Source of the DNA: Zerene cesonia
Lineage: Eukaryota; Arthropoda; Insecta; Lepidoptera; Pieridae
Direction of reading: 5' to 3'
Length of the DNA: 64,000 nucleotides
Assembly (NCBI RefSeq): GCF_012273895.1
Contig: NC_052120.1
Coordinates: forward strand, 4,774,001 to 4,838,000
In this document: positions 32,519 to 47,087 of the stretch, in pieces
Position numbering within the stretch: position 1 is the stretch's first letter
Layout: each line of letters begins with the position of its first letter
Notes under the pieces: model-generated
What the model was told of the DNA's origin: nothing
The model's database searches: none
The model's input: the letters and a program-made list of their open reading frames with translations, nothing else
Program-made: the position numbers and the translations under genes

Positions 32519-35500
32519 GTACCGTGAGCATTAAACGTAATTATTTGTGGGATAAAATCATATTTTATTTGCAACTCCCGGTAGGGAACCCACATTTCAA
32601 ACCAACCAAGCAAGCCAGCCAGATGGGTATCTGATAAAACAAACTTTTGCGGAGCTACTATTTAGGTATTTATAAAAAAAAAGATCGTACAATTAAGGAG
32701 ACTATTGAAATCTTTCATCTCATAACTCTACCTACGCGTGGTGTTTTTCAGATAAAAAAAAAATACTGAATTATGAGAAACTTCCTTTCCTGATTCGATT
32801 TAATTTCTGAGAAACGCAGACTTTATTGATTTATATTCTAAATTTCCCTTTCCTTTTCGTCATAGAATTGGATTGGTTAGCAATATAAGTTAATGAACAG
32901 TAAAAGGATCTCATTTAATATTTCAGCCATTATAGAATAACGCATCGCGTTCAATACTTTTTGGTACATTTAATATTATTTTCTATAAGTTAAATAAATT
33001 TTCATGCATTATAGCAATGTGATAATCACATTTTTCTATACATTAATTTGAGGTAGATTATTGCACATTTATAGGCTGTATGGAGATCAAGTATAGAATG
33101 TGAAATTGTTTTTAAGTAATTCGTAAAAATACATACTTAAACTAATTATACACACACTATCATGCAATTGACATATATGTACTTGAGAACACGTGTGTGA
33201 CACTTATACTTTTTTTCGATCGTTAAGGTCGAATTTCGACCGCTAGTGTTTACTAACATTAATGTATAAGGGAAACTGCTAACATAATATGATATTACAA
33301 ACAATTAAACACAAGAAAATATTACAGAGGAAACCAATATATTATCTTCTTCTGTCGTACCTTATTGAAACATGATTTATAAAATGTGTCGCGTCACTTA
33401 AAATTTGCGTAATAGAAAAATTTGCTCTATCGATAACGTTCTTTAGTTGTGAAGCGGGCGCGATTTTCCGCACCATTAGTGATTTGACAAACGGTGGATT
33501 GTACCCGCAATGTCGTTTTTACAAATTACCGGCTTTAGAGATGGATCAGCTTTTAACTTATCATCCGTTATGAGCAAACCGGTTTTATTCACAATATCTC
33601 ACCAAAATGTTGTTTTAATATAAAAAATATCCAACTTATTTGAATATGCCAATATTGTGTTACGTCTAAATATTAGAACGGTGACAAAAAAATATGAAAG
33701 TGAAACGTCTAATTTGATAGCTGACTCCAGTTTCATACGCAAATCGAATTAATGTTATCGCTATACAAAACTGTATAAAATTGTCTATGTCATGAGATGA
33801 TATTGTAAACCTTGTTAACATTAAATTATTTTTTTTAAACATGAGAGCTTTATAAATATCACGCTTGTGCAATTGTTAAGCTGTTTAGAGAAAACTCCAT
33901 AAGCCTGAACGTGAACTAACTTTTGTGCTTTAAAGTAATAAACTGCTTAAATTTTATGAGCATCCCCCGGGTAATACCCTACGGGGTACGGAGCACACGT
34001 TGCATATCGTTTTGTTTGGTGGCGCGCTTTCAATTCAACGAAAATTTACTTGTCAATATGATCCCCACTAATAATATATACTTTTAATATCCTTTTACAT
34101 TTTTTAATTACTTGTGCGCGAATTATGATCTTGTTACACTGTGGTCTTACAAGCAATATGTGTTGCCAACCAATTTACTTCAAAGAAGTACTTTAAGCGC
34201 ATTCTGATATACTGTTACGTGCTAGAAATATGAAAATAAAATTACATATAGAAGTAATAAATTTTGATCTAAAATCATTAATCTTGCATTAAACTGCATT
34301 GTTTCTGGTCTTAAAATAACTGTCTGATGTTTTCAAAACTCTTCAGTGGCTAAATCTTAAGAAAGCTTTCATTTGAATTAGAGTCGCGCTAAGAAAAACT
34401 TAGATGGGAAAGCCGGAACGTTGCTACGACGTCCCCACTTCCGCTACGAGTTTCTGGCTCTGGACACATTTGAACTAAAAAGATTTCTAAAGCTACGGTA
34501 CGGGAAAATATCTACGAAAATTACATTAACGGCTTGTGATGCAGCGACTTTGAAATACTTTTTTTTCCAATAGCATCCCAGTAACGTTCAAAGAGAAATA
34601 TTTTTATAGCGTGATATTTGAATTCACAATATTCATCTCCACATGCTCCGAATATGAATATTGAGTTTTTGAAGTGAAATATATTTCACACTAGATTAGG
34701 GATGTTTAAAATGATTTGAAAGGATTTTTACTGTGTTGTACGTTATTTTTTCATTAATAATTTTCTATTGATTCTATCATAGTTTTCTTTGTGAAATATT
34801 ACAAAAAAGTCCTTACATTTAAGACATCTAGAATTTTCTGAGCAACATCGACCACAAGTCTACAAATAATTTTCAAGTTTCAATACCAAATTAATTTCTC
34901 GAGTGTAGTCAAAGTTACAGTAACACATACATGAACCAATTAACTTTCCACTCTTTGTTCTATTTTTCATTTCGCAAATGAATTTTATGAAATGGTAGCA
35001 GTGTGAGCTCATAATAATACGTGATCTGAATTTATTAGTTATCTGGGGATTTTGTTCATTTGTTTAGTCAAAATTTTTTATATGAATATTAATAATGCAA
35101 AATGTTTTTTTGTATTTGGTACATTAGCCATTTTTACATTTAGGTAAAGACTTTATAATTAAAACCCATACTAGGGCTTATTTACAAGATAAACCCTTAC
35201 ATGGTCTAAGCATAGTTCGTTTTTTTTCTTTGATGAAAAATGTTAAAATCTGTTCATTAGAGTAAATACTTGAGTTTCGATGCAGACCATTAAAGTCTTA
35301 GATCGTAGTTTTTCACAAATATACCGCATATTTTTAAAAAGTAACAATAATTTCCTTATGTTTCAATTGTTTTATCGGTTTTATGTCATTCCGAAGAAAT
35401 CCTGTAAAATGTTTACAGTTGTGTGTTGTAAGTATCAGTTTTCATATGTATAAATATTTTGAATTGTATCACATCGTTTAACCTCAAACTTGTTTTTGGA

Positions 35501-37270
35501 TGATGAATTGCATTTATTTTCTATAAAACTTTACCGAACTGATATTTGATCTATAAATTCTAAAGGCAGTAAGAAGGTGAAGGTGGTGGAGGTAACTGAA
35601 ATTCCTTTCACACGGTTGATTCCAATTGAGTATAACATACCACCGTGTGATTAGCGAAGCGAAGTTTTGTATAGAGAAGTCGCATTTCGTGCATTTATGA
35701 AAAACTATCACGTACGGGTAACACGGCGTCGTCTAAACGGCTACGTACAACAGCCACGCAATAAATAAAAAAGACGATTTAGGAAATCCCAACATGACTC
35801 TGCGGATTTATACAGAGTGTTCAGACTCAAACTTTTCCTTCAGGTCATCAAAATTCTCCCCTCGCACCGACGATTGAATGTTATGGGCCGCGAGCTTCGA
35901 GTTCTAAATTACTTATAGGCTGGTTAGCTACTTGCTTAGTGACCACTAAAATACTTTACGTTCTATTTATCTTCGTTATGGAATGAATTTAGGGGAGCCA
36001 TTTACAGTCTCAAGGTGTACTTAAGATGCCATCTGGGTCGTGGATAGTTCCATTATTTTTCTAAAGCCTTTGATAAATATTTATTTATTGCAAGTAATTT
36101 TGTCACTCTAGATTTTGTTGATTATCTGGATAGAAGATATCTTCTTTATTCTGACCGAAAGAGAAAAAATATACTGCACATAGAATATTCAGACCTTTCA
36201 CTCATTCTATTAAATGAAAGAGAATAATGCAAATAAACCACTGTGACACCAATTTTGCGAGAGTTACTTTTCTGACCCATTTCATGAGACATGCTCTAAT
36301 TCAGCGTGGAAGGGTAACAAAGTTACCATATATCACATGTAAAAACTTTCATATTAGAAATTTGTATGCAATATTGGCCACATTTATATGTACCATTTAA
36401 TTTTTTATATATCTAAGGGTTTAATCGTAATTATAATAAAGAGTATCTTTTAGTGCGCTTTAATATATAAAAGTAACTTAGAAATATTGACCGTGATTAC
36501 TTATGATAATAATTTCCATAATCCTGTTTAAGTCTTACCTCGGGCGATAGTCTTTCTTCCTTCCTTCCTTTCAAAATGATCGTTTTCATTAGGAAATTAG
36601 CTTTTGCATATTTGAGTTATCTATATGAGATTGAAATATCTTAGCCTTATAATGAATAAAAATACTTTCTCGTATTAAACGATTTACTTATTTCACATAC
36701 ATTGTAGAACATAAAGTATTTAAAATCAGCTTTGATTCAATTTACATTAATGTTAGCAAATGTTAAATCATTTATAACAATTTATCAAATACCGTATTTT
36801 GAGCTACTGTGATGCAATTACGAAGTTGTGTAATTTGATGGAGTTTGAATGTAAAAGCACGTAACGGTCCGACGTCGGACGATATTATGAAGGCTTCTGC
36901 TTATAAATGCGAAACGTATCGCATGATTTGGTTTGCTAACCGCCAGGGTGAGACACGAGCCGCTGTCAGCCAACACTGAATGTATGTAACTCTCATTACA
37001 ACTGCGAGATAACGCCGATTTATTTACTATCCTGTGAGAATAAGTATGTCGTCCATATTACAAAATCTGGTTTGGTTGTATGAATCGGATAAACTGGACT
37101 TTAAACTGTAGTTCATTGTACAATTCAGGTTTTTTTAACAGCCTTCACAAACAGTGTAGGTATACAATAAATTTAAATTACCTTATAAATATAGTATTTT
37201 CTTGCGTTTGTTTTTACGCGAGTATTAAACAGTTAGAAATTAAACGGACTTTAAATGCGATTAATTCATT
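32519..37270. other. AT-rich non-coding stretch
   Basis: No secure feature. Small points: a GC-richer patch at about 34400-34475 with a 24-codon frame (MGKPERCYDVPTS...), a CTTC microsatellite at about 36550-36571, and a short palindromic patch GGGTAATACCCTACGGGGTAC at about 33969. Confidence 0.35.
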
Positions 37271-37274
37271 ATAT

Positions 37275-37345
37275 TATTAACCCGACGTTTCGAACACTTT
37301 ACAGCGAGCGTGGTTACGGGGAGACTGTCTCCCCGTGAGCGGTGA
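37275..37345 (+). repeat. CCCGACGTTTCGAACACTTTACAGCG-type repeat with GGGGAGAC hairpin
   Basis: AACCCGACGTTTCGAACACT, TTACAGCGAGCGTGGTTACG, then GGGGAGACTGTCTCCCC, which is self-complementary. Same motif as the inverted copy at 13290-13345. Confidence 0.7.
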
Positions 37346-37349
37346 TCCG

Positions 37350-39085
37350 GCATAACAATATAATTTTTAATAAAGCAATTACAATTTAACAATACACAAT
37401 TACAGATTCACAATTAGAATTCAATCAAATCAGCACAGGGAGGCAAAATGATAATGTACAATATGTGAACAATTACCATGCAGGTCTAAATTAATAGGCG
37501 TTTGTGCAATAATTCAAATTTAATTTAACGTCAAGCGCCGCGATCAGGGCAATTACAATGTAATCTACTTGCCAATATTCAATTCGTAATCGTATGATTT
37601 ATTTCAGGGCACACAATCGATTATATCAAAAACATTAATTAATATGTTATGTTTATGTACTTGATTGCAAATAGCTTTTGGCGAATTGCTTCAACTACGT
37701 TAAACGAATCGAATGCGCTTCTGTGAGGTAACTGTGATCGGATAACTGCAATGGAATTGTTTTCACGTTCGATTTAAATTAATCATTTCTACACTTGTAC
37801 CCATATTTCTCTTATAATAATAAACAAGTGACGTGAATTAAAAGTAAAATTTTAAGGAAGTACAATATATAATCTGATATAAGTATATATATGATAGTAT
37901 AATCTTAAATATTTTATCTCAGATGAAACTTTGGCAAGGCCTCAATAGACGCTTGGTAATTATATTATGTCGTAAAATTTGGATTCCGGTTACTAAAAAT
38001 GTATTTTTCTAAGATATTGAAGAGAACTCAAAACTTCTTACATGCATAACAGCAATAACGTCAAATTAATAATCTCATTAATACTCTCAATAGATTATAA
38101 TAATGTCGCACCAATACGTCTTAACACGACGGCGGTAAATTCAAAGTTTTCGTTTGGACATAAAGGAAAATATGCTTCAAATACAATATTTATTACCGTA
38201 TTTATATCGTGCAACTAATTTTCTTGTCAAGCGTTGGAATGTAAAAATGAGAAAGCAACTTTATTAGATTTTAACGAGTTTTGTGGGAACGAACGGCACA
38301 TCCGCTCTAAATTGCATATGAACTGAACTTACTGCGTAGCATTCAGAAAATTGTAATGTTTTCGCTTAATTGTTCATCGTGGTTTTTATTTGGAGTGTCT
38401 AAATTAACGAGGCTTATGTTCACATTTGACAAGCACATTAAGGTAATGAATGTGAGATTCTGTCGTAAGATAAGAAATGCCGGACAAATGAATTATTTAC
38501 ATGTATCGATAGTTAATAATAAAAATTTACGCTTATTTTTCTCTATAAGTAAATAAATTTATGAGTACTTGATAAAGGCTCACGTCAAAAATGCAAGCAA
38601 GAGAATTTTTTAACACATATATATGTCATTTGATTTCATAACAAAGAGATAAAATTCATTACGCCCATAATATTTAAACAAACTAAATGGAGAAAATGAC
38701 ATAATTATGATGTGCTTTTAGTTTTTTGTCTTCTTTTTGTTGTTACGTACACAGAAAGTAAGAGACTGGTTTTTTCTTGTTTTATTGAATTGCTTTTCAT
38801 ACAGGAATAAGATTTAAACATTTACAGTTTAATTTGAAATTTATGTGGTTTTACTTTCGTAAAATATACCTATTGAAAAACTGTTAAATTTAAGAAATGT
38901 TTGCATTACCAACTAGGCATATGCAACGCATCTGCAACAGTTGTTTATGTTTGACAAGTCGAACAATTATTAATAATTATTAACAATCCAGGAGATTGTT
39001 ATTTCATCACTAGGTTTAAGTTAATAAACGGAAGTTTGGCTCATTTACCACCATGTGTTGCATATTGTGATAGCTTCACATGAAT
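37350..39085. other. AT-rich non-coding stretch
   Basis: No recognised feature. Confidence 0.35.
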
Positions 39086-39087
39086 AA

Positions 39088-39245
39088 CTAGCCCCGTCTT
39101 CAAACGTGGTACATATACAGTCATAGCCTTATAGCCTTCCTCAATAAATGGGCTATCTTACACTGAAAGAGTTTTTTAAATCGGACCAGCAGTTCTTTTA
39201 AACAAACAAAAAAAAAAAAAAAACAAACTCTTCAGCTTTATAATA
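39088..39245 (-). repeat. CAGCTAGT-end interspersed repeat, inverted copy
   Basis: ACTAGCCCCGTCTTCAAACG, CAGTCATAGCCTTATAGCCT, TCCTCAATAAATGGGCTATC, TTAAATCGGACCAGCAGTTC, a poly(A)-like run and CTCTTCAGCTTTATAATATT. This is the same lepidopteran repeat type read backwards. Confidence 0.7.
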
Positions 39246-39249
39246 TTAC

Positions 39250-40850
39250 TATAGATAAATTACCAAATTTTGAAGTCTATAATAAAAAGCAGTTAATATA
39301 CAAATACAACATTTCTTAATATTTTCTATTTAATCTAAAAACAACCTTACACTTATTTTCACAACTTTTTTTTTTAATCGCATTTATTTCTATTCAAAAT
39401 TTAATAAATTACATCGGTATCTTTTTTATATGATTTAACAATATTTATTTATCTAGAAAATTATCTAACTAATATAGAAAGATGTCATCTTACTTTGAAA
39501 CGTGGCGCATTTGTAGCGGTTGTACCTTGGTATTCAGACGTTGTTTATTCTATGTTTGACCCAACTACCTTTACTAAATATTACTAAAATAGTCTTTGTG
39601 ACTGACTGAGATTTGTAATCAACTAGCTACAATATATTGGCGCTTGTGAACAATCTATCTATTCTTATTACGTAATATAAAACTGTTTTGGTCTCTCACA
39701 TACTTGTTGATTTTTTGTAAACAATTATCAATTATAAAATTAAAGATGAAATATTAAATGTTATTCAGAATATTAATAACATTCATCTGGAAAAAAAAAT
39801 CGATTCCAAAGTATATACAAATGTAATTCATAAAAATCCACAGCGTATATATGTTTGTTTTTGCCCAGAGGTTCCTCTACGGGTATGGCATAACTTGCTT
39901 GTTGTTAATTAATAATGCAGCCAATAGTCCATATTTAAGCTAGATTTTACAATTGCCCTTTGTCGAATTCACTTCATTTAAACGCAAAATAACAACCGTA
40001 AACGTGAATAAGGACAAAAATAAAATACTGCACAAGCGCATTGTACAGCGAAGCGTGGCTAATTAAGTTATCATGTGTGACAAAGACTTGAAACTAGCCG
40101 GAGGTCCTTACCTTTTCCCCGCCTTTCTAAATCTATTCCTTTATTCCCGTCTTCAAAGAAAAGAAAAAGCTAACAAGTCAGGAATTATGAAAATAAAAAA
40201 ACATAACATGCAGTATACGTTTTGAAAGTAGTAGTCGATCAAATAAAAATTTTTCGTATGTTAGTTTAATATTAAAAACTTTAGTTAAGTAAAACATTTG
40301 CAGAAACTGTATGCTGTCAACTAATTACGTATCATGTGAAATGTTAAATGAAATGTTTGTTTTTAGTTTTTCTTGAGTTATTTGTAAAATGATCATTTGT
40401 TATTAGGTTTTTATAAAACATTAGTGCTCCGTTAAGGGAACATTTTTAAAGCAAGTCAACATTGTCAAGATATGTTAATACTATATCAGGTTACTGTAGT
40501 AAAAGCACATAAATATCTGCCAACGTTAAAGAACAGTATAGGCTTGTCAATATGCATAATCATTTCGGAGGATCTATTAGCTTTTTCATCTTTCAACAAT
40601 AATTTTAACTGCCTTTCTAACCAACTTTCCAAACAACGAGGAGGTGCTTATTAATTCAAAGGCAAAAGATAAACAACTCTTTCATGAATTTGTAAGCAAA
40701 GTAACTTGTTTGTTGTTGCGACGTATGTGCATTTACATCTTTACTAATACCAGTATTATGTTTTTGTTTGTATGCGTTTATTGTATAGCTGAGAAATGTA
40801 CTTATTTTATATGTGCTTATACATAAAACTGAAGTTTATTTTTAATATAA
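39250..40850. other. AT-rich non-coding stretch
   Basis: No recognised feature. Confidence 0.35.
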
Positions 40851-40854
40851 TGTT

Positions 40855-40995
40855 CGTTAATCTCAGGAAGGACTGAACCTATCTGCATGAAATTTGTTAC
40901 ATAGATAGCTTGAAGCCCCAGAAAGAACATAGGATTTTATTCCGGAAATCTCACACATGCGGGGATGCCTTTCTTTCTGTCTATATAACACTAGT
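40855..40995 (+). repeat. Interspersed repeat related to the CTAGT-end type
   Basis: TTAATCTCAGGAAGGACTGA, ACCTATCTGCATGAAATTTG, TTACATAGATAGCTTGAAGC and CAGAAAGAACATAGGATTTT, ending near ATAACACTAGTTTG. Diverged copy. Confidence 0.6.
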
Positions 40996-41409
40996 TTGAT
41001 ATATTTATTCAGAATATAACCAGCAAAGATATATATTGTGATTCTTAACAATTAATTACTTATTTCACAAATAACACAAACACGTAATCTTTATTTCATG
41101 TAAAACATTTATAGAAAATCTAGTATTGCATTCAAATGTAAATAATATTTTATGCACGAAATAAATAATTAATTATTTTATAACTTCATGGAAACTTCTA
41201 GACAGTTTTAATGCACTTTTGAATATAAATACGAACAAACTTTTGTTAAGTAAGCACATTGCGATTGCTGGCGAGTTGATTCTATGAAAGTAATTAACAT
41301 ATTAATTTAATGTGTTTATTAGTTCAATCAATGACTTTGTAAAGAAAACATTAACTCAGATTGAATTCAGTAATGAAAAATTTTCTATCCTAAACAAAAT
41401 TTTATAAAT

Positions 41410-41590
41410 AATCACACTTCACACTTCATATTATAAATGTAAAAGTTCAATCACGCTGAAACTACTGAACAGATTTTGATGAAACTTCGTTTACAGATAT
41501 TATATGAGCTGATGGGATACTTTTGTCCTAATTAAATGTTCCCTAGTCTTGATATCCGGTCGGAGCCGGAACAAGCGTCTAGTATTATAT
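41410..41590 (+). repeat. Interspersed repeat related to the CTAGT-end type
   Basis: AAAAGTTCAATCACGCTGAA, ACTACTGAACAGATTTTGAT, GAAACTTCGTTTACAGATAT and ATGGGATACTTTTGTCC, ending GGAACAAGCGTCTAGTATTA. Diverged but with the usual block order. Confidence 0.65.
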
Positions 41591-41594
41591 ACTT

Positions 41595-43800
41595 TGCGAA
41601 AATAGATCATTATACACTTGCAAGTAACGAGCTTTAATATATTTTTAAATGTTACATTTAAACTGACTCTTAAATAACATTCCTCGTAAGTAAATTTTAC
41701 CTAACAGCGAACTTTAATATTTTAAGTTCTCTTTCTTGTAAAATGGTAAGAATTATTGTTATTCATATCCTGTTGAATATGCAAGAATATTCATGACTGG
41801 CTCGTTAGCGAGAGGGTCAGCCGCATTTATGTAAAGTATCGCATTAAGTAGTATTTTTTATAACGCACCGAAACTTCTATGAAATTTGATTATAGAAGGG
41901 ACGAATCAAATTCCATCCTTATTTATTTAGCATAAAGCTACAACCCACGTTGTTAACGGGATACATCTCGAAGGACCATTAAATATACGTGTCCTAGGCT
42001 ACATACATTTAAATTGTCGATGCTGAGCAGGGACAGATGAACAGTTAAAAGTCATTCAGTTTTTGTACGTTTTCATTAGAATGATAAGTGAATAATATAG
42101 ATATTTTTGCTATTTAAAGAATGATTTGTCATGCACACAGTAACAAATCGTGTTTGGTAACGCCACAGATAACATAATAGGTAACGCGTACATGAAACAT
42201 TAATAAATAGCTTTATATAATATTTCACATAGGTACACTTATATAAAATCATTATAAATAAATGGGGAAAATATAACAATTTTTATAAAGAGTTTACCTT
42301 GTATAAAATCTCAAGCCTAACCCAAAATAAAAAGCAAATCAAATTTAATGATATCAGATCTCCACAATAATGTCTACATTTCAGTGATTCAAAAGGCGAC
42401 ATAAAGCGCAGAGATATACCTCCATCAAAGTTATTTGTAGGGATAAGTTGCCCTTACATTTTTAGCTAGTGAAATGTTACTCGAGGATTTGAAAAATACT
42501 TTCATATATTCCTTTTACGATTGCGAAGGTCTGTGATGTTAGATCTTATACCCTAATCAACTCTTTCTTATGTGGCATAGATATACGAGGATCATCCTCA
42601 TATATACACCAAACCATTTGGGTCACTGGAATGGCTTCAAAATATTTATAAAATATCTTTACTTGCTTTTTGACCATAACATTAGGATTGTGGATAGATC
42701 CTCTACAGGTACAATAAAGGTAACAATGAAAGTATTTCCTACTCGTCCAAAAGCATTTACAATTTTTAATATGTGATTCAGTTTTACTTAAATAAATGTT
42801 TGAATTGTCGCCACCACATTAAAAATACATAATATTTAAAGGTATCATCTAAACGCTCCTTTAAAATAATACCTGCATTGGACGTGTATTCGGAATGCTC
42901 TATTTTAGTTCTTGAAAAGCAACGCAGTCTATTGGTAACAGTTAATGTTTCTGGTACAGCGAGAAGTGGCAGAAATAAATACAAAAAGGAACATTGATGC
43001 TTGATTTCGTAAATCCAACCATATGTTAAGGTCTATAAGAACATATGTCGTTGCAAAATAAATTTGCGAGGAATGTTCATAGGTTTATTTAGGCAAAGGG
43101 AGGTCAAACACTTAAACTTCAGAGATACAAGATTGCAGTCGAATTGAGGCAAACGAAGCGAGCCATATGAATCGCTTTTATGTACGGGAGAGGAATTTTT
43201 ATAACCATCCATATTCATCGCTGGGTGTGCATTTACATTTAAAATAAATCCAATTAAAACGAAGGCAAATATTTGAATGGTGCTTTCTAAAACAAGCTGA
43301 AATCAGAAAAAAATGTATATAATATTATACGAATACAAAACTAGGTGAATATTTTAGCATGATTTATTCTAAGAAAATAGCAATGATAGAAAAGTACAGG
43401 GAAGCCTTGTTGAGAATGTAATCTTTTGAACTCTCATTTTACATCTTTGCCATTTCTCATCTTTGCTTCAGTGACCATAGTTATACGTAGACGTGAATAA
43501 TTATTATTAACGGTCAACGAAAGTGAGTTTTAGAGGAAGTGGAAATAGAAATAATGTTTGTTTGAAGGAAGACACACGCACAATGGTGTGTATGAGGAAA
43601 ACGTGTCAAGAAAGGGTAGGGTTATTTCTCGAGCGACAAGGCGTGAACGTCACGTTACCTTCTTGTAAAGGAACGTAAATAAACGCACATTTAAGAGTGC
43701 GTTTGAATCGACACATGTACGAGCACATCACTAGCTATCTTTTTGAGTAAACAGGATCTGAACAGAACTATTCTGGTGTGCATGAATGATTTTGACGAAC
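41595..43800. other. AT-rich non-coding stretch
   Basis: No recognised feature. Confidence 0.35.
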
Positions 43801-43803
43801 CTT

Positions 43804-43840
43804 TGTTTCTATAGCACGTGTACAACGTGCTATAGAAACA
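43804..43840. repeat. Inverted repeat, 16-base arms
   Basis: TGTTTCTATAGCACGT (43804-43819) and ACGTGCTATAGAAACA (43825-43840) are exact reverse complements around GTACA. The arms contain CACGTG-like E-box cores. Confidence 0.95.
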
Positions 43841-43844
43841 CATT

Positions 43845-44460
43845 TCTCTCTCTTGTTACATTAACAACACGTCAATTCCCATTTTATAAAAAAAAAAAAA
43901 TACAAATCAAATATTTAAAACGCATGAAAAAATGTTGATTTAGTGGTCTTTGCAGTTTCGTAGGCCAAGCGTAGACCTGGCGTAGCACTTACACGTAGCA
44001 CACACAAACAGCAGTATCATTAAAATCCGATTATGTTTTTATTTCAATATAATAACTTTTCGATATATGTAGAGAAAGAGTAAAAAAGGAATGTCGGAAT
44101 AAGACCACATGTAAAGATTACCCTCGCGCCATTTCTAATTACCTCAAGTCGGTGACGGTAGTGACACATGATCAAAGGTACATTCCACACACTTGCCTGA
44201 GGCGTGCTCGCTTCTATTTTTTTCTTTTGAACGGACCCCAGTGATTTTATCTATAAGAAGCGCGTTGCCCGCGGCGTATCGAACGAAAACCAGACGACAT
44301 GCACGATAAGTGAATGACATTCAATACTTCTTATCGTTTGAATGAAGCTTGTATCTAGAGCGAAATATTCTTGATAAATAGAATAATTTAAAATACAAAT
44401 AGAGGATACAGTATCGAGTGCAGTACACATATTATTATATTTTTTGTATATATTTATATA
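43845..44460. other. Non-coding stretch
   Basis: Contains a small GC-richer patch near 44261-44305. No gene recognised. Confidence 0.35.
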
Positions 44461-44464
44461 TTTC

Positions 44465-44604
44465 TGAGGGTACGCCATCACCACCGCTGGACGATGGACT
44501 GAAAGGTGGATTGATTGGCTACTATTTCACACCGATTTTCTGTGGATTGTGGTACTTTCCACGGTTAGAGCTGGCTCAATTCGTGCCGAAGGATGCTTGA
44601 CTTA
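44465..44604 (-). mobile_element. SINE family 1, internally deleted inverted copy
   Basis: On the minus strand, GTCAAGCATCCTTCGGCACG and AATTGAGCCAGCTC, then CAGAAAATCGGTGTGAAATA form the head and body. The sequence then jumps to CAGCGGTGGTGATGGCGTAC and CCTCAG, the 3' region. The middle pyrimidine-rich part is missing. Confidence 0.7.
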
Positions 44605-44609
44605 CAATT

Positions 44610-46970
44610 TTACAAAAACTTTTAATTTTTTGTAAGCTTCAATTTCTGATCTGTCATTTAAGAGTAATTTATAGCGGTTTTCACGAATTATTGCTATTTG
44701 TGTCATTAGTAATGATGATCAATGTAGAACAGAAAAAATCCGATGATATTTTGAAGATTCATTTCAAATCAAATATACTACGAAGGTATAAAAAGAAAAT
44801 GTACTTTTTCGTTTTATACCTAATTTTAATATAGCAGTTACAAAAGTATAATAAATATAACAAATGATTCGAAATCAAAACTAATTCAATAATGACATGA
44901 CATAAATGACATTCTATTTCAGATGTTAACAACAATCTGTACACGAAATCATCACGACGTAAAGGGGATATCTGACTGCAATATCGAACAGATACAGTAT
45001 CAATATCACATAGCGATGAGATGAAAAATGGGTATATATGGGTAATAATTGAAGAGGTAACACCTGCCATGCTGACCACGCACTCAATTCACAAACATCG
45101 CACAGACAAATAATACGTTTTCAATTTACGTTACACGCTTTCATTTGGACACTATATTCTATCACAATAGCCCCGAGTTCGATATGAACGACAGAACAAA
45201 TAGAATCGGTATCTACTATACGTATACATTATAATTTCACTTTATTAGTTTGCTGTATGGACATCATTGAAGTAACTTGAAAAAATCTTATGCACATATA
45301 AGAAAGTTGTGTTATCACACCATTTAAAATTTACGAATTACGTTTGATTTATCTTCTCTTGGATAAAGATAATAACTGTTAAAGCATTACGAACTTAAAA
45401 AAAGAAGTCTACACGGGCAGAGCGTTGCGAACAGCTAAATACTTTCTCTCTAGGAACCGACGTGTCAGCTTGACATAGAAATATTTAACGGATTCAACGG
45501 AATTATTAGATATGTTTAATTATTCTTATTTCCATATACTACACCTTCACTTCCCTACCACACAATAAAAAAAATACCCCTTTGGAGAACTTTTTTCATT
45601 TTGCAAAGCATTAAGGCGTTTAGAAACAGTGATGCTAAAATAAGATAAGTTCGTTCAATTCATTTAAGAAAATATTAATTAGTTTCTACAATTGCTCGCA
45701 AGCAATAAAGTAAGCTAAAGCTAAAGCTTTCGTCTTTAATCCTTATTGTGTTCAATTACAGATTTAAAAATTTTATAAAATTGGACTGAAAGATATTGCT
45801 GAATTATATTAGACATATAGAGCAAGATATCGTAAAATAATTACCCGCAACAAAAGGTTTCTAATGGTATTACGGATGGCGCAATCGGAAGTGATTGTAT
45901 AAATCACTAACGGGCAAAGTTCACAGAGCCTCATATAAATCCAGAACTAACATTAATCGCCACTTCTATAATTATTTCCCAGAGCAACTTCGTCTATTTT
46001 GTCTCCTATATTGTTTTGCCCGAGTAACTTTACTCCATAACTGTAATGGAAACTTTGAAAACACTGTTGACAATTTCTTCACAATACGCTTTAAAATTTC
46101 GATTCAATTTTTGTCTGTTGTATTAAAATTTTCTGGATGATTGGTTTGACATAAAATTCACGCTGCATTTCGAAAATCTTTTATTATATTTTATTTTCAA
46201 CATAAATTTTATTTCATGATTATCGTTTTAGTGGGTGGCAGAAAGCTAAATTCTTATCAATTCGGGAAACGGTGAGTAGAACGAGCATGTATTTCTCTAG
46301 AACATAAAGCGTGTGTATTTAAAGCGCTCGAAATTACGCCGAATGTTAAAACGTAAATAGCAGCGAGGGAAGCGATACATTCGACGATGTAAGAGAACAA
46401 GTAACTCCTGCAATCACAGCTACTGTTTGCTCTAGGACCGTGATATTTATTTGCAAAACTCTCGAGGGGTCGTCTCGTAATGCTAGCCTAATTTCCGAAC
46501 GAAAGCTGAATAAGCATTCGATGGGAGATTGGTAAACGTCGCAATTAATGACGGCGCGACGAGGTGTAAACAGATGGATGGAATTATTTATTTTCGTATG
46601 TGAATATACAGAATAGCTAAGGAATAGGTAAAGGCTGTTTTGACCTAAATATAATATCTTATCATCATTACTTTAAACATCCATCATTTTATGAGCACGT
46701 CATTGAAATAAATTTATTCAAATAGATACTAAACACTGCAAATACCTATTAAAAATATCGAATTTGCTTTGTCATAAGATTTATTTATAGGCAATGGGCA
46801 TATAATGGTATTTGTATTATTCTTTTAATTGTATATATTACATTTTGAAACAATAAATAAAAAAACTAATCGCTTTAATTTTTTAATTACTTATTAAAAA
46901 AATTAGTAACGTTACGCGTTCCGCTTTACGTATGATAAAATTATTTTTCATTTAGTAAATATCGCACTAA
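44610..46970. other. AT-rich non-coding stretch
   Basis: No recognised feature. A somewhat GC-richer segment lies at about 46365-46570 without an identifiable frame. Confidence 0.35.
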
Positions 46971-46977
46971 TATTCTA

Positions 46978-47060
46978 AAAGTGAAAGTTTGTTTGTTGAT
47001 TGTTTGTACGTCAATCACGCTGAAATTACTGATCGGATTTTGGAGAGATTTGGAGACATC
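46978..47060 (+). repeat. Fragment of CTAGT-end type repeat, interrupted by a SINE
   Basis: AAGTGAAAGTTTGTTTGTTG, TCAATCACGCTGAAATTACT and GATCGGATTTTGGAGAGATT are the start of the repeat type at 41410-41590. It stops just before the SINE at 47088, suggesting nested insertion. Confidence 0.55.
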
Positions 47061-47087
47061 ACAGTATTTCGATTTCAAGAATATCGC

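Noticed and set aside
31389..32613. Very long open frames on both strands around 31.4-32.6 kb
   Set aside because: They consist almost entirely of N; only the GC-rich edge at 31425-31518 is real sequence.
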